Positions 43,734 through 51,245 of a stretch of 64,000 nucleotides of DNA are shown here, one piece after another. Below the pieces are notes generated by a model that saw only the letters and a program-made list of their open reading frames with translations, ran no database searches and was not told where the DNA came from. Origin of the DNA: Brevibacillus daliensis (GTDB taxonomy: Bacteria > Bacillota > Bacilli > Brevibacillales > Brevibacillaceae); the NCBI RefSeq assembly GCF_021245735.1, contig NZ_JAJISB010000025.1, forward strand, positions 35,843 through 99,842. The letters run 5' to 3'. The position numbers and the translations under genes are program-made. Numbering within the stretch: the first letter of the stretch is position 1; each line of letters begins with the position of its first letter.

Positions 43734-44927
43734 ATGAAGAAGTTGAATGGATTGTTTTATTTCGTACTAGTATTTGCCATGTTGGTAGTCTCTGCCTGTG
43801 GGGGAGGAGACAAGCCTAGTGCTAGTGCAGGTGGAGAAGCACCAGGTGCAAAAGACAGCAAGGAGGCAATTAAAATCGGTGCAGTTTTCTCGCTCACTGG
43901 ACCGAACAGTCCTCTAGGTGTACCTGAAAAACAAGCTGTAGAATTATTGGTGAAGAGCATTAATGAAAAGGGTGGAGTAGGTAACCGTCCAATTGAAGTA
44001 ATTATTGAAGATGATAAATCTGATAATACAGAAGCGGTTAAAGCGATGAAGAAGCTGGTTAACAAGGAGAAAGTAGTTGCTGTACTTGGTTCTTCCGGCA
44101 GTGGTCCTTCTCTTGCTATGGCTGAAATTGCATCCCAAGAAAAAATCAGCCTGATCTCAATGGCAGCGGCAGATCAAATTACGAATCCAACCCGTGCAGG
44201 TATCTTTAAGACACCTCACACCGATATTCATGGTACAAAGCGTATTTTCAAATATCTACAAGAAAAAGGTATTACGAAAGTTGCAATCCTGAATGATAGC
44301 AACTCTTACGGTAGTGGCTGGACAACGCAATTGAAGAAATATGCTCCTGAATACGGTATTACGCTAGTAGCAGAAGAAAAGTATGGTACGAAAGATCCAT
44401 CTATGAGCTCCCAATTAACAAAAATTAAAGCAACTGATGCACAAGCACTTATAGTTGCAGGTACCAATCCAGGTCCAGCTACGATTGTAAAAGAAGCGAA
44501 ACAGTTAAACTTTAATATTCCAATCATCTCTAGCCATGGTAGCGCAAATAGCAAATTTATTGAGTTGGCTGGCGATTCTGCTGAAGGTGTACTTCTTGTA
44601 GCTGGTAAGCTGTTAGTTCCAGATCAAATCGATCAAGGCGATGCGCAGGCTATTGTGATCAAAACTTTCGCAGATACCTATAAAGCAGCATATGGTGATT
44701 ATCCAGATGGATTTGCTGGTTATGGTTATGATGGTCTAAACATTCTGGTAGAAGCTTTACAAGCAACAAATAGCGATCAAACTAAATTAGCTGAAGCATT
44801 AGGAAAGGTAAAACACGTAGGAGTAACGGGAGAATTCTCGTTTACGGCTGAGGATCATAATGGATTATCTGAGGATAGTATGATTATGGTAGAAGTGAAA
44901 AACGGCGATTTTGTCGTTGTGAATTAA
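43734..44927 (+). CDS. ABC transporter substrate-binding lipoprotein (LivK type)
   Basis: A 397-residue extracytoplasmic solute-binding protein. The signal peptide ends in a lipobox VVSAC (Cys about residue 21), so it is lipid-anchored. Periplasmic-binding-protein type I fold: IKIGAVFSLTGPNSPLGVPEKQ, VVAVLGSSGSGPSLAMAEIA (ligand Ser/Gly loop), and VAILNDSNSYGSGW. The ligand is inferred as an aromatic acid from context. The ATG at 43734 has AAAGGGGGAAG upstream. The binding-protein gene ends the five-gene transporter operon. Confidence 0.92.
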   Translation: MKKLNGLFYFVLVFAMLVVSACGGGDKPSASAGGEAPGAKDSKEAIKIGAVFSLTGPNSPLGVPEKQAVELLVKSINEKGGVGNRPIEVIIEDDKSDNTEAVKAMKKLVNKEKVVAVLGSSGSGPSLAMAEIASQEKISLISMAAADQITNPTRAGIFKTPHTDIHGTKRIFKYLQEKGITKVAILNDSNSYGSGWTTQLKKYAPEYGITLVAEEKYGTKDPSMSSQLTKIKATDAQALIVAGTNPGPATIVKEAKQLNFNIPIISSHGSANSKFIELAGDSAEGVLLVAGKLLVPDQIDQGDAQAIVIKTFADTYKAAYGDYPDGFAGYGYDGLNILVEALQATNSDQTKLAEALGKVKHVGVTGEFSFTAEDHNGLSEDSMIMVEVKNGDFVVVN

Positions 44928-44984
44928 TGTAACCTGACAGCCTCGTAATAGCGGAACAAAAGAGTAGTTTTCCCAGATTAAGAT

Positions 44985-45030
44985 GAAGGCTGTTCGTTCT
45001 GAAGTTAAAGCAGAAGGAACAGCCTTCTCT
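44985..45030 (+). terminator. Terminator of the ABC transporter operon
   Basis: GAAGGCTGTTC / GAACAGCCTTC, extended inward by TTCTG / CAGAA. The following T tract is weak. Confidence 0.7.
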
Positions 45031-45079
45031 ATCTGAAAACAGAAAAAGTTATGACTATTGCGAAATCGTATGACACTAT

Positions 45080-45107
45080 GTTATTATAACGTTATAAAAA
45101 CGTAGCA
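45080..45107 (+). promoter_or_regulatory. Candidate PaaX operator of the paaABCD operon
   Basis: GTTATTATAACGTTATAAAA begins here, directly followed by ACGTAGCA. It contains GTTATAAAAACG (45091-45102), matching the paaX copies, and shares its first 13 bases with the operator at 30001. It overlaps a plausible -10 box (TATTAT, 45082). Confidence 0.5.
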
Positions 45108-45149
45108 TAATTAAAATGTAATATAAATCAACTCAAGGAGGTAGACTTT

Positions 45150-46151
45150 ATGCAAGCCGAAATGAACCAATCAGGATTAACGCAGACTATTTCTGCCGAG
45201 ACAATAAACGATCAACAATCTGATAAAATGGAAGCGTTTTTATCCAGAATTGACCGTGGTGAAAGAATTGAAGCAGATGACTGGATGCCAGACGATTACC
45301 GTCAGCAATTAATCAAACTGATTACCATGCATGGCATCAGTGAAATCATGGGTGCGCTGCCTGAGAAGGAATGGGTTCCAAAAGCACCGACACTGCGCCG
45401 TAAGCTAGCAATCATGGCAAAGGTTCAGGATGAGATGGGACACGGACAATTACTTCTTCGAGTAGCAGAAGACTTAATGGCTCCGCTTGGAAAATCACGC
45501 GAAGATATCATGCAAGACTTATTCACTGGCAGATTGAAATTCCACAATGTGTTCCACATGGAAGCTCCAACTTGGGCAGATGCTGGTGTTATTGGCTGGT
45601 TGGTAGATGGTGCAGCCATCATTACGCAAACCATGTCACTTGACTCTTCCTATGCACCATATGGCAGAGCACTGCAACGAATCTGTGCAGAGGAAAAATT
45701 TCATGCGCAGCATGGTGAGAGCATTGTACTTGAATTAGCAGAAGGAACAGATGCACAACGTCAAATGCTTCAAGAAGCTATTACACGTTGGTGGCCGTCG
45801 CTCCTCATGTTCTTTGGACCACCGGAAAATGGCGGTATTACAAGTAACCAGCAATTGAATATGAGATATAAAATTCGTACACAGACGAATGAAGAGCTTC
45901 GTCAGGCATTCCTGACCAAGTATGTACCTCGAATTTTCCACTTGGGCTTTACCTTGCCAGATGAAACGATTCATTTCGATGAAGAATCTAAAATGTGGGT
46001 GTATCAACAACCAAATTGGGAAGAGTTCAAACAGATTGTTAAAGGAAATGGACCTCGCTCGGCACATCGTTTGAATTTGAGAGAGATGTCATACGAAGAA
46101 ACCAAATGGGTTCGTGATGCGATTCTGGCATACGGACGTAAAGTAGGGTAG
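45150..46151 (+). CDS. paaA: 1,2-phenylacetyl-CoA epoxidase catalytic subunit PaaA
   Basis: A 333-residue bacterial multicomponent monooxygenase alpha subunit with a ferritin-like four-helix core. Di-iron ligand segments visible are AKVQDEMGHGQLL and ICAEEKFHAQHGES. It epoxidises the ring of phenylacetyl-CoA with O2. The characteristic LPEKEWVPKAPTLRRKLA stretch is present. CAAGGAGG precedes the ATG. It heads paaABCD plus the aldehyde dehydrogenase. Confidence 0.96.
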   Translation: MQAEMNQSGLTQTISAETINDQQSDKMEAFLSRIDRGERIEADDWMPDDYRQQLIKLITMHGISEIMGALPEKEWVPKAPTLRRKLAIMAKVQDEMGHGQLLLRVAEDLMAPLGKSREDIMQDLFTGRLKFHNVFHMEAPTWADAGVIGWLVDGAAIITQTMSLDSSYAPYGRALQRICAEEKFHAQHGESIVLELAEGTDAQRQMLQEAITRWWPSLLMFFGPPENGGITSNQQLNMRYKIRTQTNEELRQAFLTKYVPRIFHLGFTLPDETIHFDEESKMWVYQQPNWEEFKQIVKGNGPRSAHRLNLREMSYEETKWVRDAILAYGRKVG

Positions 46152-46160
46152 GTGAACAGC

Positions 46161-46514
46161 ATGGAGACAAATAATATGAACGAGAATTTCGATATCTATG
46201 AAGTTTTTAGTCAGAAAAATCAGTCATCATCCTTTGCGCATCAGTTCAGTTTACTAGCTCCTAATGCAGAGATTGCTCTGGTCATGGCGCGCGAGAATTT
46301 TTTACGTCGGGATCAATGTATAAACATATGGGTAGTGAAGAGAGACCAAATCCATATGACTTCTCCTGAGGAGAGAGGTAACTTAGAAAGACTGGATAAT
46401 AAAAGCTATCGAGAGACTAAAGGATACGGTGATCTCCAGGCAAGATGGCGTAAGCATAAAGAAGCGTATGAAAGCAAACAACAGCCGAATGTCAGGGAAG
46501 CAGGGGAGAGATAA
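46161..46514 (+). CDS. paaB: Phenylacetyl-CoA epoxidase subunit PaaB
   Basis: A 117-residue small subunit that bridges PaaAC heterodimers. The family start region is NENFDIYEVFSQK and the core SLLAPNAEIALVMARENFLRR is well conserved. The ATG at 46161 follows AGGTGA; the in-frame GTG at 46152 overlaps that site. Nine bases separate it from paaA. Confidence 0.93.
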   Translation: METNNMNENFDIYEVFSQKNQSSSFAHQFSLLAPNAEIALVMARENFLRRDQCINIWVVKRDQIHMTSPEERGNLERLDNKSYRETKGYGDLQARWRKHKEAYESKQQPNVREAGER

Positions 46515-46516
46515 CG

Positions 46517-47350
46517 ATGGTTCAGTTTCTACAAGTAGATTCAGCCCAAAAAGCTCAAGAAAATCCGGAATATAAAGCGGCTCTAACAGAGTTGTTATTC
46601 CAACTAGCTGATGATGACTTCATCTTGGCCTATCGCGGATCGGAGTGGCTTGGCCTTGCTCCTCATATTGAAGAAGATGTGGCGTTTTCCTCTATGTCAC
46701 AGGACATGATGGGTCACGCAGTTATGCATTATGAATTGCTCGATGAGCTTGGACTAGGAAAAGCAGATGATCTTGCTCAGCTACGTAAACCGGAAGAGTT
46801 CCGCAATGTGATTCTGGCAGAACGTAAAAACGGTAGTGGAGAATATAACGATGCTCCTAAATATGATTGGGCGTATGCGATTGCTCGCCACTTTGTATAT
46901 GGATCTATCAAACAAGTTAAATTGGAAGCATTACGTGAATCTTCGTATCAAAAATTATCTTTCGTAAGCAGAAAGATGCTGACTGAACACCGATATCATA
47001 TGATGCATTGGCAGGTGTGGATGAAGCAGTTAGCGAATAGTACAGATGATGCGAAACAAAAACTGGAAGCTGCTCTTGAGAAGGTATGGGTAGATGCAGG
47101 CGAATTGTTCTCTTATGGAAAACAAGCAGCTACTATTGTTGGATTCGGCATCGTAGCATCCGAAGAGAGTCTTCGCGAAAAATGGTATGCTAGCATGCAA
47201 CAAAAATTTACTGAAATCGGGCTGAACTGGCCTGGTGATTTGGGAATACCAGCAGAGAGTGGACGTGATGGTCAGCATACTCCTGACCTCGCAAATGCAC
47301 TGCAAACATTATCTGAGGTATATGTTCTCGATCCGCAAGCTAGTTGGTAA
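46517..47350 (+). CDS. paaC: Phenylacetyl-CoA epoxidase structural subunit PaaC
   Basis: A 277-residue ferritin-like subunit paired with PaaA; in known complexes it lacks an iron centre. DDFILAYRGSEWLGLAPHIEEDVAFSSMSQD-type N-terminal helix pair and HRYHMMHWQVWMKQL are typical. A GGGAGAGATAACG ribosome site precedes the ATG two bases after the paaB stop. Confidence 0.94.
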   Translation: MVQFLQVDSAQKAQENPEYKAALTELLFQLADDDFILAYRGSEWLGLAPHIEEDVAFSSMSQDMMGHAVMHYELLDELGLGKADDLAQLRKPEEFRNVILAERKNGSGEYNDAPKYDWAYAIARHFVYGSIKQVKLEALRESSYQKLSFVSRKMLTEHRYHMMHWQVWMKQLANSTDDAKQKLEAALEKVWVDAGELFSYGKQAATIVGFGIVASEESLREKWYASMQQKFTEIGLNWPGDLGIPAESGRDGQHTPDLANALQTLSEVYVLDPQASW

Positions 47351-47363
47351 AGGAGATATCCAC

Positions 47364-47855
47364 ATGCCATATGAAATGAGTGCCGTAACCGAAGAAAAGT
47401 GCTGGGAGCTTCTGGAGGAAGTAAAAGATCCGGAAATGCCAGTCGTCAGCATGGTGGAGATGGGGATGATTCATCAGGTCAAGGTATCAGATGACATGGT
47501 AACTGTGGAAGTCCTGCCTACCTTTGTAGGATGCCCTGCGCTTGATATGATGAAGAACGACATTAGCAATAAGCTGAAAGGCTTGGCAGGAGTTAAGGAA
47601 ATCAATGTTTCTTTTGTCTACCAACCACCTTGGACATCTGATCGAATTTCTAATGAAGGACGCGAGAAGCTTAAGACACTAGGAATTGTTACACCACCGC
47701 CACAACAAGACGATACATGGCAGGTTGCCTGTCCATACTGTGACTCTCCGTATACCCACGTAGAGAATCTATTTGGTCCTGCTGCATGTCGGAGTATTCT
47801 GTATTGTCGCCATTGTAAAAATCCGTTTGAAGCGTTAAAACCAATATATGAATAG
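47364..47855 (+). CDS. paaD: PaaD, iron-sulfur assembly-type maturation factor of the epoxidase
   Basis: 163 residues: an N-terminal MIP18/DUF59 domain (about 5-95, VKDPEMPVVSMVEMG) and a C-terminal four-cysteine region (CPYCDSPYTHVENLFGPAACRSILYCRHC). It is needed for assembly of the oxygenase system in known paa clusters. The ATG at 47364 with AAAGGAGATATCC is used; the longer upstream frame overlaps paaC and is rejected. Confidence 0.93.
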   Translation: MPYEMSAVTEEKCWELLEEVKDPEMPVVSMVEMGMIHQVKVSDDMVTVEVLPTFVGCPALDMMKNDISNKLKGLAGVKEINVSFVYQPPWTSDRISNEGREKLKTLGIVTPPPQQDDTWQVACPYCDSPYTHVENLFGPAACRSILYCRHCKNPFEALKPIYE

Positions 47856-47876
47856 TATTTGAAGGGAGCGAAGTAC

Positions 47877-49319
47877 ATGAGTGATGTATCGAAAATGTAT
47901 ATTAATGGTGAATGGGTTACATCTGAGAGCGGAGAAACAAAGCAGATTATGAACCCGGCAACTGGTGAGCTAGTAGGAACAGCCAGCTTTGGGGGTGGCC
48001 AAGAAGCCAAAAAAGCGATTGATGCTGCCCATGATGCTTTCGGCAAATGGTCCCGTGCAGCCGCTCGTGAGCGCTCCAAATATTTGTATAAATTATATGA
48101 ATTGGTTCGTGATCATCGTGATGAACTGGCAGGAATTATCTCTGCTGAAATGGGTAAACCACTTCGTGAAGCAAAAGGTGAAGTGCTGGGCGCAGCAGAT
48201 AACTTCTTATGGTATGCAGAAGAAGTAAAACGCGTGTATGGAGAAACGATTCCTTCTTCTATTCCTAACAAGCGCATCATGGTGCTACGTCAGGCAATTG
48301 GTGTTGTAGCTGCTATCACGCCTTGGAATTTCCCTGTGAACATGGTAGCACGCAAAATTGCTCCTGCTCTGGCTGCTGGATGTACGGTAGTATTGAAGCC
48401 AGCTGAAAGCACTCCGCTTTCAGCGATTCGTCTCTTTGAATTAATCGAGCAAGCTGGTTTCCCTAAAGGAGTCGTTAACCTGGTTGTAGGTGATCCAGTA
48501 TCAATCGGTAAAGAATTCATGGAGAATGAAAAAGTTCAAAAAATCGGCTTCACAGGCTCTACCCGTGTTGGTAAGCTTCTGATGGAAGGTGCAGCGAAGC
48601 AAGTGAAGCGTGTCAGCATGGAGCTTGGTGGTCATGCCCCATTCATCGTATTCGAGGATGCTGATTTGGATGCAGCAGCTGACGGTTTGTTTGAGAGCAA
48701 ATTCCGTAACACAGGTCAGATGTGTATTTCTACCAACCGCTTATATGTACATGAAAACGTAGCTAGCTCCTTCACCGAAAAGCTGGCAGAACGCTTGAAG
48801 AAGGCAAAAGTAGGGGATGGACGTAATAAAGATACAGAAATTGGTCCTCTAGTAAATGAACAAGCGCTAAATAAAGTATTAGATCATATTGAAGATGCAA
48901 AAAATAAAGGGGCAAAAGTGGCTCACGGTGGAAACCGTTTAACGGATGGCGATTATGCCAAAGGTTTCTATTGTGAACCAACCGTATTGGTAGATGTTAC
49001 AACTGAAATGAAAATTTATCAGGAAGAAACATTCGGACCAGTTGTGCCAATGATTACTTTTACGGATGAAGCGGCTGTTGTTGAACATGCAAACAATACG
49101 AGATTCGGTCTAGCTGCGTATGTTTATACACGAGACAATGCTCGTTGCTTCCGTATGGCAGAGCTTTTGGAATACGGTATCGTAGGTATTAATGATGGTT
49201 CCCCTACACAGACACAAGCACCGTTTGGTGGTTTCAAAGAAAGCGGTATTGGTCGTGAAGGTGGAAAATATGGTTTGGAAGAGTATCTGGAAACAAAGTT
49301 TGTATCTTTTGGTGTGTAA
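47877..49319 (+). CDS. NAD(P)-dependent aldehyde dehydrogenase (semialdehyde dehydrogenase type)
   Basis: A 480-residue ALDH. Cofactor loop GFTGSTRVGKLL, catalytic Glu in SMELGGHAPFIVFEDADLDAA, catalytic Cys in NTGQMCISTNRLYV, and QEETFGPVVP are all present. By overall type it resembles succinate-semialdehyde dehydrogenases (GabD). In operon with paaABCD it is the best candidate for oxidising 3-oxo-5,6-dehydrosuberyl-CoA semialdehyde, the job of the PaaZ dehydrogenase half (inference). The ATG at 47877 follows GGGAGCGAAG; a TTG at 47859 is not preferred. Confidence 0.88.
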   Translation: MSDVSKMYINGEWVTSESGETKQIMNPATGELVGTASFGGGQEAKKAIDAAHDAFGKWSRAAARERSKYLYKLYELVRDHRDELAGIISAEMGKPLREAKGEVLGAADNFLWYAEEVKRVYGETIPSSIPNKRIMVLRQAIGVVAAITPWNFPVNMVARKIAPALAAGCTVVLKPAESTPLSAIRLFELIEQAGFPKGVVNLVVGDPVSIGKEFMENEKVQKIGFTGSTRVGKLLMEGAAKQVKRVSMELGGHAPFIVFEDADLDAAADGLFESKFRNTGQMCISTNRLYVHENVASSFTEKLAERLKKAKVGDGRNKDTEIGPLVNEQALNKVLDHIEDAKNKGAKVAHGGNRLTDGDYAKGFYCEPTVLVDVTTEMKIYQEETFGPVVPMITFTDEAAVVEHANNTRFGLAAYVYTRDNARCFRMAELLEYGIVGINDGSPTQTQAPFGGFKESGIGREGGKYGLEEYLETKFVSFGV

Positions 49320-49370
49320 CAAGTGAAATCCCACTTTTCTATAATGAGCTGTCCCGTGTAGACAGCGTAG

Positions 49371-49401
49371 GGCTGCTGAGTAATTTCAGCAGCCTTTTTT
49401 T
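49371..49401 (+). terminator. Terminator of the paaABCD operon
   Basis: GGCTGCTGA / TCAGCAGCC with a 6-base loop is followed by eight T. Confidence 0.93.
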
Positions 49402-49425
49402 CGTAAGATCAGATTTAGTGGGCAT

Positions 49426-49633
49426 GCAGAAGAAGCACATTTTTTGTCTGTGAACTCGTTAAGGTCCCGCAAGGGAGCAAATACTGTCCGCTACTGGGCA
49501 AAGAGTGCGGAAAGTGCAAAAGGTAGAGAATGCTACGCAGTATCTCATGGGTTGCACTTTTTAATCCGCCCTCTTTGCCCAGTAGCTAGGTAGGACCTTA
49601 AATAGTTCTGGACAAAAAATGTGCTTCTTCTGC
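49426..49633 (+). repeat. Dispersed structured repeat R1, copy D
   Basis: The outer arms GCAGAAGAAGCACATTTTT and complement enclose TTAAGGTCC (49459) with GGACCTTAA (49593), a CCC-GCAA-GGG hairpin, and a 20-bp stem 49491-49510 with 49566-49585 (core CTGGGCAAAGAG / CTCTTTGCCCAG). The apical AAGTGCAA/TTGCACTT stem is conserved. The CTGGGC/GCCCAG pair replaces CACAGT/GCTGTA of copy C on both arms, i.e. a compensated change. Confidence 0.83.
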
Positions 49634-49660
49634 CAAGGGCTTCAGTGGAAAAGCACAAGC

Positions 49661-49720
49661 AAAACCAAAAACAAAACCAAAAACAAAACCAAAAACAAAA
49701 CCAAAAACAAAACCAAAAAC
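49661..49720 (+). repeat. Five perfect tandem copies of a 12-bp unit
   Basis: The unit AAAACCAAAAAC is repeated five times without interruption, starting 27 bases after R1 copy D. In other copies this position holds a short non-repeated A/C-rich stretch, so this is a local expansion. Confidence 0.9.
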
Positions 49721-49827
49721 ATGAAAAAATTGGTTCAGAGCTAGTGAAGCGAGTAACAGAAAGCCAAGAGTCAAGAATAGAGTGGTTGCAAGACAATCTG
49801 CAAACCATAAACCAATATGCCAAATGA
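49721..49827 (+). pseudogene. Short coding-like remnant after the tandem repeat
   Basis: The frame continuing from the repeat reads SELVKRVTESQESRIEWLQ and onward to a stop at 49827. It has the look of a helical protein C-terminus, with no start or ribosome site of its own, and is followed by a terminator. It may be the tail of a gene broken by the repeat element. Confidence is low because the stretch is only about 35 codons. Confidence 0.3.
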
Positions 49828-49863
49828 TAAATGGAGTAAAAAAAATATAGTATCTAATAAACT

Positions 49864-49894
49864 AAGAGCTGTCCTATCGTGGGCAGCTCTTTTT
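49864..49894 (+). terminator. Terminator before the leucine-rich-repeat gene
   Basis: AAGAGCTGTCC / GGGCAGCTCTT is followed by TTTT. No intact gene directly precedes it, only the remnant at 49721-49827. Confidence 0.8.
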
Positions 49895-49970
49895 AAAACT
49901 GTGTATAAATTTGAAAGATGTAAATTATGTTATAATTATTTAAATTGCTTTATTGATCAGAGGAAATCAA

Positions 49971-50822
49971 ATGGAAATCAGCTTACCCCACGCTAAATTA
50001 AAGTCGTTGCCAAACCTAGGCGTACCTATGAATGTAATTACTGATCTTAATCTTTATGATAATAATCTAAACATAATCCCAGAAGAAATCTATGAAATGA
50101 AAAATTTAAAAATATTAAATGTTTCTGCTAATGAACTTGTAACAATTTCCTCTAAAATAAAAAATCTGGAAGAACTTAGAATGTTAGATGTAGGACATAA
50201 TGAGATTGAAATAATTCCATCGGAAATCCAATTTCTCGTGAATTTGGAGGATTATTTATATCTTCATAATAATAGATTACAAACGATCCCATCAGAAATT
50301 AGATGCCTTACAAAATTAAAATATTTAAATCTAAGTGACAATAGATTTAGTGAATTACCAAAAGAAATTGGAGAATTAACTAAACTTGTCGAGTTACGTG
50401 TAATGAATAACGAACTAAATAAGATACCTGAGAGCTTTAGCAAGTTAACAAATATGAGAGAGCTATATTTGAAAAATAATCAACTCACAACTCTCCCGGA
50501 AATATTTACTAATTTAACGTTGTTACGAGTTCTAGATATGGAAGACAATCAATTAAAACAAATCCCACATTCACTATACCAATGTAAAAAACTAAGACGA
50601 TTGAATTTGAGAAATAATCAATTGACTACGTTACCCGAAGGAATCGGAAAGCTAACAAATTTATTAGAATTAGATCTAAGGAGCAATCATTTGATAGAAT
50701 TGCCAGATTCATTGCTGGAGATAGATGGATTAGAGCGTTTAGATCTAAGATGGAATCAAAGGTTAAAAATACCAAATTGGTTAGACAAGTTAGAAGGAAA
50801 AGGTTGTATCGTTTATTTATGA
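49971..50822 (+). CDS. Leucine-rich-repeat protein
   Basis: 283 residues made almost wholly of about eleven LRR units of 23 residues (pattern LxxLxLxxNxLxxIPxxIxxL), the bacterial leucine-rich or plant-intracellular-Ras-like LRR class. There is no signal peptide, TM helix or effector domain, so it is probably a cytoplasmic protein-binding scaffold. The ATG at 49971 has CAGAGGAAATCAA upstream and is preferred to the TTG at 49953. The gene is visibly more AT-rich than its neighbours, hinting at acquisition. A coding remnant follows its stop. Confidence 0.85.
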   Translation: MEISLPHAKLKSLPNLGVPMNVITDLNLYDNNLNIIPEEIYEMKNLKILNVSANELVTISSKIKNLEELRMLDVGHNEIEIIPSEIQFLVNLEDYLYLHNNRLQTIPSEIRCLTKLKYLNLSDNRFSELPKEIGELTKLVELRVMNNELNKIPESFSKLTNMRELYLKNNQLTTLPEIFTNLTLLRVLDMEDNQLKQIPHSLYQCKKLRRLNLRNNQLTTLPEGIGKLTNLLELDLRSNHLIELPDSLLEIDGLERLDLRWNQRLKIPNWLDKLEGKGCIVYL

Positions 50823-50983
50823 GTGTGATGAAATTGTATGTGATGGACAAAGAGGTTTAGATGATTGGGTAGTAGATGAAATTACTGCATATGATGACCA
50901 TTATCTTTCTCACGAGATTATTCTTGCATCAGATGCTAAATTGAATATAAGATTTACAGGCATTGAAATAAAGAAGTTATGAG
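50823..50983 (+). pseudogene. Coding remnant after the LRR gene
   Basis: In a frame different from the LRR gene, from 50824 to a TGA at 50983, the sequence reads CDEIVCDGQRGLDDWVVDEI, then AYDDHYLSHEIILASDAKLN and on to a lysine-rich end. This is protein-like but has no start codon, and resembles the end of a small alpha/beta protein. It is probably the tail of a lost gene. I cannot name the family. Confidence 0.45.
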
Positions 50984-51040
50984 TTCAAGAAGATTTTCCG
51001 CAAAAAAGGACTGCAAAAATAGTCCTCCAATAGAATATTT

Positions 51041-51085
51041 AAGAGGATGTTTTGATCAATCTTTTTTCAAAACACCCTCTTTCTT
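51041..51085 (+). terminator. Terminator after the LRR region
   Basis: AAGAGGATGTTTTGA / TCAAAACACCCTCTT (one mismatch) is followed by TTCTT. A smaller AGGACT / AGTCCT hairpin lies just upstream at 51007-51026. Confidence 0.75.
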
Positions 51086-51245
51086 ATTATTCGTTTATCA
51101 AGGTTAGTAGTATCATTTTGATCAAACGTTTTTTTATTAGATGGGAGTAAATGTTCGCCCGTACGAGGGAATCGGTTATAATGATAACAGGAAAATAGAT
51201 AACGGAACCCTGAATAGTTGAGGTTTTCAGGAAGGAGCAAGAGAC

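Noticed and set aside
49661..49720. Short tandem array considered as a CRISPR or minisatellite locus
   Set aside because: The 12-bp units are contiguous with no spacers and there are no cas genes, so it is a simple tandem repeat.
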